A DNA stretch of 64,000 bases, from assembly GCF_026212465.1 (NCBI RefSeq), contig NC_080053.1, positions 16,571,156 through 16,635,155 of the forward strand, written 5' to 3'. This document shows positions 34,001 to 45,527 of this stretch, in pieces (within the stretch, counting starts at the first letter, position 1; each line of letters begins with the position of its first letter). Below the pieces are notes generated by a model. It saw only the letters and a program-made list of their open reading frames with translations, ran no database searches and was not told the origin of the DNA. The position numbers and the translations under genes were made by a program. Source of the DNA: Amaranthus tricolor (lineage: Eukaryota; Streptophyta; Magnoliopsida; Caryophyllales; Amaranthaceae).

Positions 34001-37000
34001 CTTCAGTTTTATACTCCACCCCCATGGCTATCTCTATTCCACACCAAACTCTAATCTAAATTTGGCCCTTCCATAGCCCACAAAATTAATAAAATGAATC
34101 TCACAAAAAGACATTTTGTGTTCCCAATTGTCAACAAGTCTCAAAAACTCATGCACCAAGCGTTCGTTCGAGCATAATGGTTACTCGTTCGAGCACAATG
34201 GTTGCTTGTTTAAGCACCGATGCCCTTGGGTTATTTCTTTCAATGCTCTTGTTTACTAACAAAACATGCTAAGGAATGAGCTATTAGGTGATTACAAAAT
34301 GAAACGATTACATAATAGGGTAAATTGGCTTTTGTCCTAACACTTTAGCTAATTTGTGCTTGCAGCTTTCGTAATGATGGATAAGGTTTATAAAATTCCC
34401 CTTTTTTGATGATAATTTGATTTCCCTTATTGATGTTTGCTTCTACTCATTAAAAGAATGAAATCAAATTTTGCTTAATTATCATGGTTTTAGATTTATA
34501 ATTATTAGGGTTTTGTTTGAAATGATAACAAGTTGAATAGGCCCTTAAAGTTGATTGGATATACTTATGTTGCAACTAATGTTTTGTAATTCCATTGGCA
34601 TTGCTTTTTTTAAAAACTACGATGTGTTCACTTGGAGAAATTTATTTCCTGCAAACTCCCTTTATAACTGTTTATAACTAAACTTAATTTCCTAGAATTT
34701 AATGTCTCCGAGAAAATATTGGGAAGTTCTTCTGGTGAAATGTCTTGTTCTTTAAGTGTAGTAAAATGATAACATGCTTTCACTTTTTGCTGTGGAATAG
34801 AGTTTGTCGTATATTATGGTGGAAGTTGTGTTTAATCTTTGCGCAATGCTCTACATTTGTATGTTGTTGGGTGTTCTTAGCCTACTTTAACTTTTTTGAA
34901 GGGATTTTGTCAGTATGGGGACTCTTGCAAATATTTTCATCCGAAGCATAATGTGCAGAGCCCAAGTACTCAGGATACCCATAGTAAGTTCTTTTTTCAT
35001 CCTGATTTCTATCTGATTCTTTTATCTTTTCCCCTTTATTACTTCAGTCATCTCTCTCACGCTTTGATAAATGAGTATCAAACCTTGAGAGATAAAATTC
35101 GAAATGAAGATATAAGAAAGGGTTTAAGAGTTGCAAATATTGTGGAAAAGCTTAAAAAGAGGGCTAGGAAGACCAAATATCACTTTGAGTGAAAAAATGT
35201 ACGAAAATTGTAGACTTATAAATTGAAATGGTAGAAAACCGGAATGAATCGAGAAGAAAAATGCATGTCGACGACAATTGTAACTGATATATTGGTTCAT
35301 GTTGCCGTCTTTCTCATACTTGATCACATTTTGATTATTGATACATAGATAGGGATTCGTGAAGCTTTTAAATGCTTTCTTGTTAATGTGATATCGTTCA
35401 TGATTGATAATTTAGATCATTCATTCATCTATGTGCTTAATGAATATGTGATAGAGTCAATTGGATAGTCAACTTGATAGAGATTTATCTTTAGAGAGCT
35501 TTATCTTTTGTGGGAAAGACCCTTAAAAAATGCATGGTGTTTTTGTTTGCTTTCACTTTTATGCTTCACATTTTTTATCTTCTTTGGGCATAATTTTATT
35601 TATTTTTCTTTTTTTTCCTTTTTTTTTTGCATCTTTCGTACCCTCTTAATGTGGAGAAGAAAATAATTTGAACAGTTGTGGTTGTTCATGAAGAATTATG
35701 GTTCTCGTGCCTTTCTTTGATACATTGTTACCTGGAACGACATTCGGTTTGGAACGGAGAATGGGAACGGGAATACGGAATGCAACCTAGATTGACTCGG
35801 AAACGATTGGGTAAGAGATATAATTGAAAACAAAATTAAATTAAATGAATAAAATATATAATTGAAAACAAAATTAAATTAAAATGATTTTTTTGCTTTA
35901 AGAAATTATTTTCAAGAGGAATTACTTTAGATTTCTAGGCTTCATCTCATTTTTTATCCCTTCTTTTTTCTTTGATTTGTAAATGAAGGCCAAAATATCT
36001 TTAAAAAAAGTCTTCTACACCGGGACGTCCCTTGAGTGATTTGGGTTGTGTTTCGTGGTGATTGGGGACGTACTGGGACGTCCCTTGAGTGATTTGGGTT
36101 GCGTTTCGTGGTGATTGGGGACGTACGTTTCCGGATCATGGAACGTGGCTACGTTCCACGTTCCATGTAACTATGCTTTGATATACTCTCACCTTTTCTT
36201 TGACGGGATATCTTAATTTTCCCTAGTTTGAGATCTTTGATGATCTTTTATTCTTGTTATGTATAAATTGTTGAATGAGCTATTATGACATTTTAAATTA
36301 ATTAATTATGAGAGTTTTCAATCTCAAGGAAGGCAAGACTCAATTTTATACAATGGCTAATTGAAAAAATAGTAGTTCTTGGCTAGTTACTACATTCATC
36401 TCATTCCGTTAACCCAATGCAATTGAGCGGCTCTCACTTAGGGTGGAGTTTGGGTTGGATGTACGCAACCTTACTTTTGTTAGTGATAACAAGGTGGTTT
36501 TTTCTTATTGAGCCTTAGTACAAACATTATTAAGAAGTGCACATGATTTGATGAGTTATTTTACAATAGTTTATTATAATTTGAAACCAAAGAAGTATAA
36601 ATCTTTGGCTTTGTCCAAAAAAGGGACCGATGGCTAGTTATTGCGTCACATAGGGTAAAAAAGCTTAGAGTATAATTCATTATAAAAATGATGGGATTAG
36701 TTTTGCACCTTTTTGTTAAAACATTTTAGTAAATGGGTAGGGATGTTAAATTGCTGATCTTTTTTTGGTGTAATCAAAACTGCAATGATGATATAGAATC
36801 GGTTTGCCTGTTGCTTGTTCCATGGAAGGGGCTCTTTGATTTCTTTCAGGTTGCAAATGCTTGCTTTCTATTGATTTATTTCTTTGTTATTGTTTTAGTC
36901 CAACCATCAAAGGTGCTATTTTGTAGTTCATATTTGCTGTAACTTTAGGAGTCTTACATAATAATGTCGGTTGTTAGTTGTGCATGAAAGTCTTGTATGT

Positions 37001-37368
37001 TCAACTTTTCTGATAACGTGTATAACTATGCGTGACAGATTTTGTTGACAATTTGCAACTGCAAGGAGGAATACAAGGTAACATTGAAGCTATTCTACTT
37101 TTAAAGCTTTTTTATTGCTCTTCTTTTACAGCTTAGCTTTGGTATAAAGCTAACGGATTGCTATGGGCCAAGTCAAGCTCTTTAGTTTTTGAGCCATCCT
37201 TGTAGCATCAATAAAATTTTGTTAGCACGCTAGTAACTTTTTTTTTTACCACATGCAGGTCATGTAGCTAGCCAAAGCTTTGGGATGTCATTAGGGAATC
37301 TACCTCCATCACTAAGGCCTCCTCCTGATGGTGGATATCCCCTGCTCCCATTTATTGATTGGGGATGA
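28059..37368 (+). CDS. U11/U12-20K: U11/U12 snRNP 20 kDa protein (ZMAT5-type zinc finger)
   Basis: Subunit of the minor (U12-type) spliceosome, nuclear. Five exons: 28059-28197, 28277-28344, 34902-34983, 37039-37077 and 37259-37368. All introns are GT-AG and the reading phase is kept throughout, giving 145 residues (human family member about 170). A U1-type C2H2 finger lies at residues 8-31 (CDYCDKEFQDTPAARKRHLQ, then GLQH). A CCCH finger lies at about 62-79 (C-x8-C-x5-C-x3-H, from GLCNRFLKT across exons 2/3 to CQYGDSCKYFH). The conserved end is PPPDGGYPLLPFIDWG. Intron 2 is 6557 bp and filled with nested transposons; intron 3 is 2055 bp. No frame damage is seen, so the gene is probably functional. 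Splice sites were inferred by eye from homology. Confidence 0.85.
30054..34036 (-). mobile_element. hAT element with transposase relic, inside the copia LTR
   Basis: The ends TAGGGATGACCACG and (inverted) TAGAGATAGCCATG are related, and 8-bp flanks CTCAACAC (30046-30053) and TTCCACAC (34037-34044) agree at 6 of 8 bases. On the - strand around 31605-31520, ISLTIDTWSALPHS and YKCVTVKWID match the hAT transposase core (the D-T-W region). Further broken pieces extend down to about 30850, with many stops. Subterminal sequence is rich in TTCGGTTT. A second hAT sits at 32877-33957. A (TTG)n repeat lies at 32320-32342. Confidence 0.65.
32877..33957. mobile_element. Non-autonomous hAT nested in the larger hAT
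   Basis: A perfect 8-bp target duplication CCTTGACC (32869-32876 and 33958-33965) flanks 1081 bp. Inverted ends are AAGGTTATTAAAATCGGGATT and GAAATGTTATTAAAATCGCA. An internal + frame at 33338-33646 (102 residues, Lys-rich) is not recognised and is probably non-functional. Confidence 0.8.
35052..35192 (+). pseudogene. Tiny RTE-type LINE remnant in intron 3
   Basis: LRDKIRNEDIRKGLRVANIV followed by EKLKK resembles the segment just before the RWFGHV box at the C-terminus of RTE-type LINE proteins, as at 44700 and 55000 in this window. No more of the element is recognisable. Confidence 0.4.
35723..36175. mobile_element. hAT MITE in intron 3
   Basis: A perfect 8-bp target duplication CTTTGATA (35715-35722 and 36176-36183). 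Ends CATTGTTACCTGGAACG and (inverted) CATAGTTACATGGAACG. Inside, a 53-bp unit beginning GGGACGTCCCTTGAGTGATT is tandemly doubled (36022 and 36075). Confidence 0.85.
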
Positions 37369-38511
37369 GCCCTGACTCATGAGCTTATCAGGTATATGAA
37401 TATTTATTTGAAATATAACTTTGTACGTCATCTGCTATCTTTTCTTATCTATGGTTTCTTCTGAATCTCATGATTCCCATGAAACTAGATCGGTTGCCTA
37501 GCTAGAGCAGGGCTTTTTCTTGACGATGAAAATAGTGTATGAATGGATAATCTGATCTATTTAATGATATCATACATACTCCATCCTGTAAAACCCTAAA
37601 ATTCTTTGAATCTTTGATATTCAAAAATAACCATCTCTTAATGTTGAAATGCTTGGTCTCTTAACTTACTTGACCTAGTAGTGTTTTATACATCATTTTT
37701 CTTTGGTAAAAGTTTATTTAGTTATAGCAAATAGGCACAGGTTATATCGAGCGTCTAGTGCTGAATGTCTGAAACTATGTTCTTTATTTATTTGACATGC
37801 AACACAATGTTGGAAATACTTTACAAGTGAGGAAGATCTCACATCGCTAATATGTGGGTTGTAGACTTGCATATAATACTTTGGGGTAATCCCCCTAATA
37901 CCATATTGTTTTGGGAAAGAATAAACCTCATCAAGTGTGTATGCAAATATGAAAATAAATAATATAAAATAAAAAATTGTTTTATACAATATACAATCAA
38001 GTCTTTTAAAGATAAATGATTACAAAGGAGGTTGTGCAAAATGCAATTGCATAAGTACCAGGAAATTTTTTCTTTCACGCTCAATCGCTTGCATTATCCT
38101 GACATGATTATCCGCTGCAATTGATTTCAGTCTCTTTTAAGATCCGCTTTAAGTTGATTATTAGCTTGTATTTGCTGTCTTTAAACGCTTCACATCTTGA
38201 TTAGATCAATGCATCAATACTTGTGAGGATGAATAAGAGAATCAACCAAAGGGATAGTAGATTTAGGAGGTGGACCCCACTCCAAAGACCACCTTCTTCT
38301 TTTTGATATTTGATTCAACATCAACATTTACAACCACCTTTAGATAAATCTGGTTAGGATCCGTTTATGGAGGCTAATATTAAAATGCACTATACTTTTC
38401 CTGAATTTTTTGTATGTTAGTGTAGGTCCATTGAGAATTATCTATAATTTCATGCATTCTTGCAAAAACCCTGTAAGATGAAGGCCTTTGACCTGTCAGT
38501 TTTTCCAAATT
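37369..38511. other. Intergenic region downstream of U11/U12-20K
   Basis: No gene found. At 37815-37915 a stretch (ATCTCACATCGCTAATATGTG ... GGTAATCCCCC) looks like wording seen in short plant LTRs or TRIM relics, and it is followed by CCTCATCAAGTGTGTATGCAA, a motif that recurs near 40017 and 40075 and in altered form near 40970. Confidence 0.35.
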
Positions 38512-40785
38512 CCACATGGTTCTAGCATGCAAAATTGAGTGGCTTCAGCTTTATCTCTTTCTGCGCAACGATTGGAGGAGTTCCTAGCTCCCAGAACTCT
38601 TATTCCAGTCCGCCTTCCATCATGCCCAGGTGTTAGCGTCAATAAAAGGTCGTTTGAAATCTGGCACACTTTTTTAATTTGCGACGCGCTTTAAAACGCA
38701 TATCCGCATACTATTTGCTAGCTTTTTCTTTCCATGCCGACTTGACAAACTCGTTAAGATCGGGATCCCACTTAAACGATGGTACATTGGCAATATTCAA
38801 TTCCTATATTACCGTACAAGTCACGCATCAAAGTTCATGGGGTTAACCAATCAAACTTTGTCTTCAATCTTCGTTCAACTCTTGAGAAAGAAAAGTTGAA
38901 TGCGAAGAATTTCTTTGCATGAGAAAGAAATCTAAGAATTGTTCTTTGGTGTGAATGCCGAGAAGCTGTTCTAGACACCCCACTCCTATTGACGCTACGG
39001 GCAGAGAGTTACTGAGAACTCAAAGCTAGTAACATATTTGATGTTATCATGCATGTATTCGTGAAATGAAAGCCTCGAAGAGGTTCAACAATGAAAAACA
39101 AAATAAAAATCAAAGCAAAGGATGTATACAAGTGTTTATATCTTGGATACCTCCCCCTCAAATGTAGTTTATTATATTCAATTCAACAATTACAAGTATA
39201 ATAAATATTTCCTTATGTTGAGAACAATTATCTCAAGATCACAAAATGCTATAGCAAAGTAAGAACACTCTCAAGTTTCCAACAATGCAATAGATTACTC
39301 TCAATATGTGTGTTTGTGGTGCTTTGTTCAATGAATAATGCTCTCTTTTATAGAGGAATGAAAGCATCATTCTTAGAACCACAATCAGCTCACCATCAAA
39401 GCACAATTAACACCCTACGATTAACATACATTAATCTTAGCTATGAACTCCCTTTTGATGCATCAACAATATACCTAGCAATAAACATAGAAATAATGCT
39501 CACCATTATTCCCAGATTAATTGCCCCACAATACACCCTTTCAATGCCTTAAACCGTGTATTAAACAATCCAAAATAGCATCCTAAGCAATGTGCTCGAA
39601 CAAGGCACTAACATCAGAACCTATTGGAAGCTACTGAACAATGTGCTTGCACGAGAAGTCCCCTGTGACACCTTCTGTTCGCTATTTTTGTTTTGCCTGG
39701 AGCAAGCAACCATCATACCATGCCTTCCCTCGTTTAAGGGATCATTCCACCCTTTAGTGAAGCTTCATTTGCCCCACGTTAAAACCTCGTGAATCGTTCC
39801 AAACCTTGAACCAACGCAACTCGACACATCCTCACCATCATCCTCCAATGTACATGATAAGGCATGTTCGATAATATGTTTAAATTTAACGTCATTGTCA
39901 CGAGTATTGGCACTTGCATTAACAATTCGAACTTCAAAAAAGGTTTGGCGTACAAGATGTTTATAGCATCTTTCAACAGCTAAAACCGATGCTTCGGTAA
40001 CATGGGAAAGAGTGGACCTCATCGAGTGTGTATGCAAGTTAACATTCATAACCCAGGAGAAAGATTGAAACTCATCGAAGTATGTATGCAAGTCAACATA
40101 GGCTCACAAACCCTTGTGCTTAAACATCACTTTCAGATCTTGAATGATTCTATAAGAATTTTGTCCATCGAACCTTTTTCGAAAGTCGACTCCATGCATG
40201 ATAACATCAAACATGTTACCACGTTTGAGTACTCAATAACTATCTTTTGATTGGCCTATCATTATCAGGAAGCTCACCAGGGAGTGGGGGTGTCAAAAAC
40301 AGCTTCTTATTCCTCACACCTAAGAAAAATTCATAGGTTTCTTTCTTATTTAAGGAAATATTTCGCATTTAACTTTTCCTTCTTAAGGGCTAAACGAAGA
40401 TTGAAGACAGTGTTTGATTGGTTAGCCTTAATCTTTGATGCATGACTTATACGACAATGTAGGGATTGACTACTGCAAAGTACTATTGATTAAGTGGGAT
40501 CTCTATCTTAACGAGTTTGTTAAATCGGCATGGGAAGAAAAAAACCGTTAAACAATATGCGAATATGCTATTTAAAGCGCACCGCAAAAAAAAAAGTGCG
40601 TCGGATTTCAAGCCGACTTTTATTGACGCTAACACTAGGGCGGTGGAAAACGGACTGGGAAACCCTAGAAATGAGAGCTCTAGGAGCTTGAAACTCTTCC
40701 ACTCATTGTGGAGGAGATAAAGCTGAAGCCAATCATATTGGTCGCTCAGTTCCGCATGCTAGTACCATGCAGAATTTGGACCTTA
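38512..40785. repeat. Large inverted repeat, arms about 480-500 bp
   Basis: The left arm 38512-38990 is mirrored by 40278-40785. For example CAGCTTTATCTC / GAGATAAAGCTG, GTTAGCGTCAATAAAAGG / CTTTTATTGACGCTAACA, GACAAACTCGTTAAGAT / TATCTTAACGAGTTTGT. The arms are diverged, so the structure is old. The 1.29-kb spacer has no recognised gene; TTTGAGGGGGAGG on the - strand near 39170 resembles a copia polypurine tract. Frames inside are short and unconvincing. Confidence 0.7.
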
Positions 40786-40827
40786 TAATATCCAAGAATT
40801 ACTTTTGGCTCGGATACTATGTTACGC

Positions 40828-41125
40828 TATGACAATTCGTCACATAATCACCACGTGGGCTTACTCGTATGGACTCTTTGGGTTCGTTTAGACCTACAAA
40901 TCTGCGTGTAATAGTGTTGACTTCCATACACACTTGATGAGTTTCACATGATTTTGAAAAAGATTGAATTTCATCAAGTGTATATGCAAGTCAAACGCTG
41001 ATTACCGTGTAGAATTGATGAGGTTCACATGGTTTGTGAGACCTAGCCCATTGGTGCTCTATAAGCGTGTCCAGTGAAGTGGGCCTATCGGGTGATTATG
41101 TGACAAATTCTCAAGATAAAACACA
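40828..41125. repeat. MITE-like inverted repeat
   Basis: ACAATTCGTCACATAATCACC at about 40829 and, inverted, AGAATTTGTCACATAATCACC at about 41118 form ~20-bp inverted ends. A smaller palindrome around CACTTGATGAG / TTCATCAAGTG is at the middle. No coding content. Confidence 0.6.
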
Positions 41126-42249
41126 CAACACCAAAAAGTGACGATATGCTTGTCCAGAAGAGTTTGAAATAAAAACACATAGGTGCCTGACCGTGTAGAG
41201 CATGCAAGTGTAGGAAACTATCGACAATTTGATGGAAACTGAATGAAGCTCACAACGATAGGAACTTTGAAGAAAAAAGGGTGACTATGAGAACACTCCT
41301 AGAAGTGTTCCATGTCTAAATTACTATCTTTCCAGAAGATTAATTCATGTCCCTTATCATTTATGAGCCGTGGTTTTTTTTTACTTTATCTCAATTTTTT
41401 TTAATCAGAATCATTCTTTTAATTTTGCTTCAATATTAAATTTGACAATGGGAATATTTTTAAATTGTAATTTCAGTCTCAAATTCATTTTCTCGTTTTA
41501 TCTCATCTATATATTTTTTACTTATTTTTTCTTTTTCCTCCACTATTTTTTACCTATAATTAAATTATTGCCTCTAGTATATAATAGTTGTTGTTATATT
41601 TGCATAATTTATTATTCATTTCAAAATATTGTATTGGATGTTAATCTTTATGTAAGAGTCATAATTAAGTAGGATTCACTTTGATTCATCTTAGTGTATA
41701 GTTCTACAATAATAACTTTTATTCTTTTTAATTATTACATCTAATCTAAATTTATTAAAAACCAATATAGATATATATATATCATAGCATAAGAAAAAAT
41801 TCTATAAAAAACTGTAAAAAACAAGAGGAAGTACTAAAAAGGGTGTAGCAATTTCATTGGTATGACGGGAGTGTTAAAACAATCCTATTTCAAAAGTTGC
41901 ATTTAAAATACTTTTATTCTGGTAAGGAATACTATGCTTCTACTTTTTTTTGACTACTCGATTTTTATGGAGCATTTTAATCAAGTTTATAAGACCACAT
42001 CTTGCGTTCATGCTAAACTTTTCATTTTATGCTGTTAAAAACATAAAACTATTTTATTAAATTACATGTCTCGTTTGATTAATCTAATAATATATATTTA
42101 GATAAAATACCAAAGAACAAACTACAGCATATCTACCTATAAGTTTACAGCATGTAACAACAATATTATGAGTAGCAAAATTTAGACTTCTCTGAAAGGA
42201 TTACTTGATAATAAGAAAAAGCTTAGGCAAAACAAAAGATGGGAATAGA
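41126..42249. other. AT-rich intergenic region
   Basis: No gene, repeat family or motif recognised. Frames here (for example 41370-41672) are Phe/Ile/Tyr-rich products of base composition. Confidence 0.6.
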
Positions 42250-43588
42250 TTACTCTGATCTAGTACTTTTGTGCAGATCATTTACCAAGTCCTTGATAGT
42301 TTTTCCCTGTCGATCTTTCAAATTGCGTATTCTTTTTGACGTTTTCTTTCTTAAGTAGGAGAAAATATCACTCCTATTATATCTGACAGCAAAATGAAGA
42401 ATGCTTCCTCCAGTTTTTATGTCAATAACATCCATGGCCAAGGGGCACAATGATAGAAACTGTTTAATAATCTCAAGATGATCTGCACAAACTGCTTTGT
42501 GTATGGGGAAGGAGCCATCTATATCAGGTTTCAATGCTGAATCTGGGAAGTTGTTCAGAAAGTAGCTGACCTCGTCTGAATATCCTTTAAATGCAGCATA
42601 GGATAGTGGCCTCCATCCTTTTTTATTTATCGAGTCAATACAATGCGGTATTTCCTTCATTATAGTCCTCAGCATGTCTAAACATTAGAAGTACATTCAA
42701 AGTACAAGTTTAGAACTGAAAATGAATTTAAAGGAAAAAACACAACTATAATGGCGTGGAATTTTATTCTTATAGTTTAAGATTATTACCATTAGTTGAA
42801 GAAGAATGGCTCCCAGCTCTTATGGCTGCATATACAATTGAGGTCTTCTTAGCCTCAATAATTTGCTTTCTTGTGGACGAGTCAATATCAGTTCCGGGCA
42901 AGTGGTGGAAGATTTGCAATACTAAATCCAGATACCCCGACTTAATGGCCAAATACAGGGGTGAACCTCCTTTTCTGTCCCAATATGCTGTCGCAGGTGC
43001 CACCTGGATTAAGTGCATCGCGGCAGCTTTATGTGCATTCTTGATTGCAAGGTGCAAGGGAGTACAATCCTGCAAGTCTTTTTCAAAAGCCAAACTAGTG
43101 AGCTCACTACTATTACATGGGACAAGCAAACTTAGTAACTTTTCACTGCCTAATCGTGCAGCAATATGGAGTAAATTCCCTCCACTTTCATCAAGTTCCT
43201 TTTGTATCTGCGTTGGCTTTATGAATTCATCACATGCCTTCAAAAAATCCTCCCTTAATCCTTTGGGGATTTGCTTAATCCATTTCATTTTCACCTCAGG
43301 CTCCACTAAAATGTTTTCCATTGCCAGTTTCATTTCAATATCTGAAAAACCACCTTGCAGTTTGTAGCCAGCCACATAAGCAAGGTGCAGTGGGCGGACT
43401 CTATTATTAGTTTCTACAAATGCCGACCTCCTGTCCCCCTCGTCTAACCAATCACTATCAATGCCAGCATCATTAGAACTTGAATTTAATACTTTGTTAA
43501 TACACATCAATATCTTGATACCAACACAAATCAAAAGACTTTTTGTGATGGTCATGGCAAAGCATTCTTCTTCAATACAGTATCCCAT
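42250..43588 (-). CDS. Ankyrin-repeat protein (ACD6/ITN1-like, lacks PGG/TM end)
   Basis: Two exons on the - strand: 43588-42790 and 42677-42250, with a 112-bp GT-AG intron; joined frame 408 residues. At least six ankyrin repeats: GGNLLHIAARLGSEKLLSLL, CTPLHLAIKNAHKAAAMHLI, GSPLYLAIKSGYLDLVLQIF, WRPLSYAAFKGYSDEVSYFL, SFPIHKAVCADHLEIIKQFL and GSILHFAVRYNRSDIFSYL. In plants such proteins of the ACD6/ITN1 group act in defence or stress signalling at membranes and end with a PGG domain and four transmembrane helices. Here the protein stops after KTIKDLVNDLHKSTRSE with no such end, so it is truncated, a soluble variant, or has an exon I missed. The start at 43588 is the first in-frame Met; an upstream exon is possible. 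Confidence 0.75.
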
Positions 43589-44340
43589 TAAACTTTAGAC
43601 CTTCAAATACAGGTGTCTCAGCTGTCAGTTCTGCTAGATTTCTATTGTTTTGTAATGTATGTGGTTTGTTACTTGGCAGGAAAATCAAACACCATACTAC
43701 TTGGTACTTATTAATGCCAACCATGTCCTATTCCCTGTCAAAGTAAAATCATTTAAAAAACATTAGATTCTAAGAAAAAATCCCTAATCTTTAATCAGTT
43801 ATCTCCATCAATGTTCTGTTCCTAGTCAAGACTCCAGATTGATTTTTCCTTCAATCTTCCTTCTTTAATTTCAATAATACCATAATTGTCCTTTCTTTAG
43901 TGGAAGACTACTTTTGCTTTCAGTTATGTCTTTTTTTATTAATTTCTACAACATTGAACACTAACACTTTGCCCGTCAATTAAAGATTTACATTTTTTTT
44001 GGTTTTGGATTCTAGAAGACTAAAATAAAATAATTTATTAAAGTATAATAATAATTCATTAAATGAAAAATTTATATTAATAATCCAATTTTTTGTTCTC
44101 CCCTGTGAATAATTTCAGATTTAGATTATTTTTAAATAATTCAACATTTTTTCTTAATTCACCGTGAATAATCCAACTTTTGTTTTAATTTTTTGACAAC
44201 ATACCCTATTATATCTATTATTGGTAATAAGGTATGTTGTAGGTAAATGTATAACAAATGTTAAATTATTAGATTATAATTCAAATATAAGATTAATCAC
44301 AATGGATAGGTGAAAGGTTGAATTATTTATGTTTATTTTT

Positions 44341-45262
44341 GAAGGTCAAATCAGATGAAGGGATTGTTGTGAAGTATTTGAATTTAGATAGGTTAAAAGT
44401 ACGACCAAGTACAAGTATTTGGAATCGATCATTCAAAGGGATGGGGAAATTGGCGAAGATGTTAATCATCGTATACATGCGGGTTGGCTCAAGTGGCAAG
44501 CAGCCACCGCAGTGCTATGTGATAGGAAATTCCCAAGCATGTTAAAAGGAAAATTCTACCGGGCGGCAATCAGACCAGCTCTGCTATATAGGACTGAATG
44601 TTGGCCTGTAAAGAAGATTTTGGAACATAAGATTGAAGTTAAAAAAATGCATATGCTGAGATGGATGTGTGGGGACACATTGATGGATCGAATTAGGAAC
44701 CAAGAGTTTAGGGACAAACTAAGGGTAGCCCCTATTTCTGGAAAAATGCGCGAAAATAGATTGAGGTGATCTGGACATGTGCAGAGAAAGGCTTTCGACG
44801 CTCCTGTGAGGAGGGTAGAAAGCATTATAGTAGAGATAAGAGGAGTCGTGGAAGACCCAAGAGAACTTAGGATGAGCAAATAAAAGTTGACTTGCATGAG
44901 TTAAAACCTCTCTAAAGGCCTGACTAGGGATAGGGATAGTTGGAGACGCCATATCCATGTTTTAGACTACTGATGTCCTCTTAGATTTCCTTTTAGTGTT
45001 TTTGCCCTTTTGCTTCTCTCGTTTCTTTATTATTAGTTTCTTTGTTTTCTTTTTCGTAGTTGGTTCTACTTATTTATTTTATTTATAGACATTTAATTTA
45101 TTTTCCCATGTGATTACATCTCTTTATCTTTCTCGAGTCATGGAACTCTTTTGGCCGCACTCTTCGTTATGGGTATGAGTTGTCGTCGTTCTTCCCTCTC
45201 CAGATCCTGTCCATAGTTTTTTTATGAGCAGGATACACTGGGTAGGATGATGATGATGATAA
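44341..45262 (+). pseudogene. RTE-type LINE 3' fragment in R copy 1
   Basis: The frame at 44419-44769 reads [20 protein letters not shown] and [16 protein letters not shown], then [20 protein letters not shown], the conserved C-terminal part of plant RTE retrotransposon polymerase. A stop replaces W in the usual RWFGH box (LR stop SGHVQRK, about 44768). The end GATACACTGGGTAGGATGATG with a GAT repeat is the usual RTE tail. 5'-truncated and dead. Confidence 0.75.
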
Positions 45263-45527
45263 GAAGTTAGAATTAGAAAAACCTATTTTGTTAAATTTTA
45301 GGTTATTTAATTTGAAATTTGAATTATAGGTCCAAGACCTGATTCTTGATTTTTACAGTAATATAAGTAGTGTTTGTTTTTTATTTTTTTTTCTTTTGTT
45401 TTATTTTTTATTTTTTTGGAAGTAATATAAGTAGTTGATGACTATAATTGCTTAGGTTTAAGTTAGGAGTATTATATTTTAAATTTTTAATAATTTAGAA
45501 TAGTTCAATTAGATATTTGTAGGTTGG

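Larger units (their letters stand above)
28490..34265 (-). mobile_element. Decayed Ty1/copia element in intron 2, split by a hAT
   Basis: Direct repeats resembling LTRs: 28540-28690 (CCCAATTACTCCTCACAC, then GCCCACAAAAATTAGTAAAATG) and 29990-30053 continued at 34037-34130 (CCCAATTACTCAACAC, then GCCCACAAAATTAATAAAATG). Between them the - strand keeps a copia protease-like WVFDFVHSCYICRDKK and the GAG-pre-integrase segment GIVKKLRFVRYIPKMMKTI, with LKVAKG, in 29230-28836. No RT or integrase is seen. A broken non-autonomous relic; outer ends are approximate. Confidence 0.6.

Noticed and set aside
34896..35192. 98-residue ORF starting MKGFCQYG
   Set aside because: It begins in an intron and runs through the real exon 3 of U11/U12-20K into intron 3; only 34902-34983 is coding.
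42756..43367. 203-residue + strand ORF opposite the ankyrin gene
   Set aside because: Antisense shadow of ankyrin exon 1.
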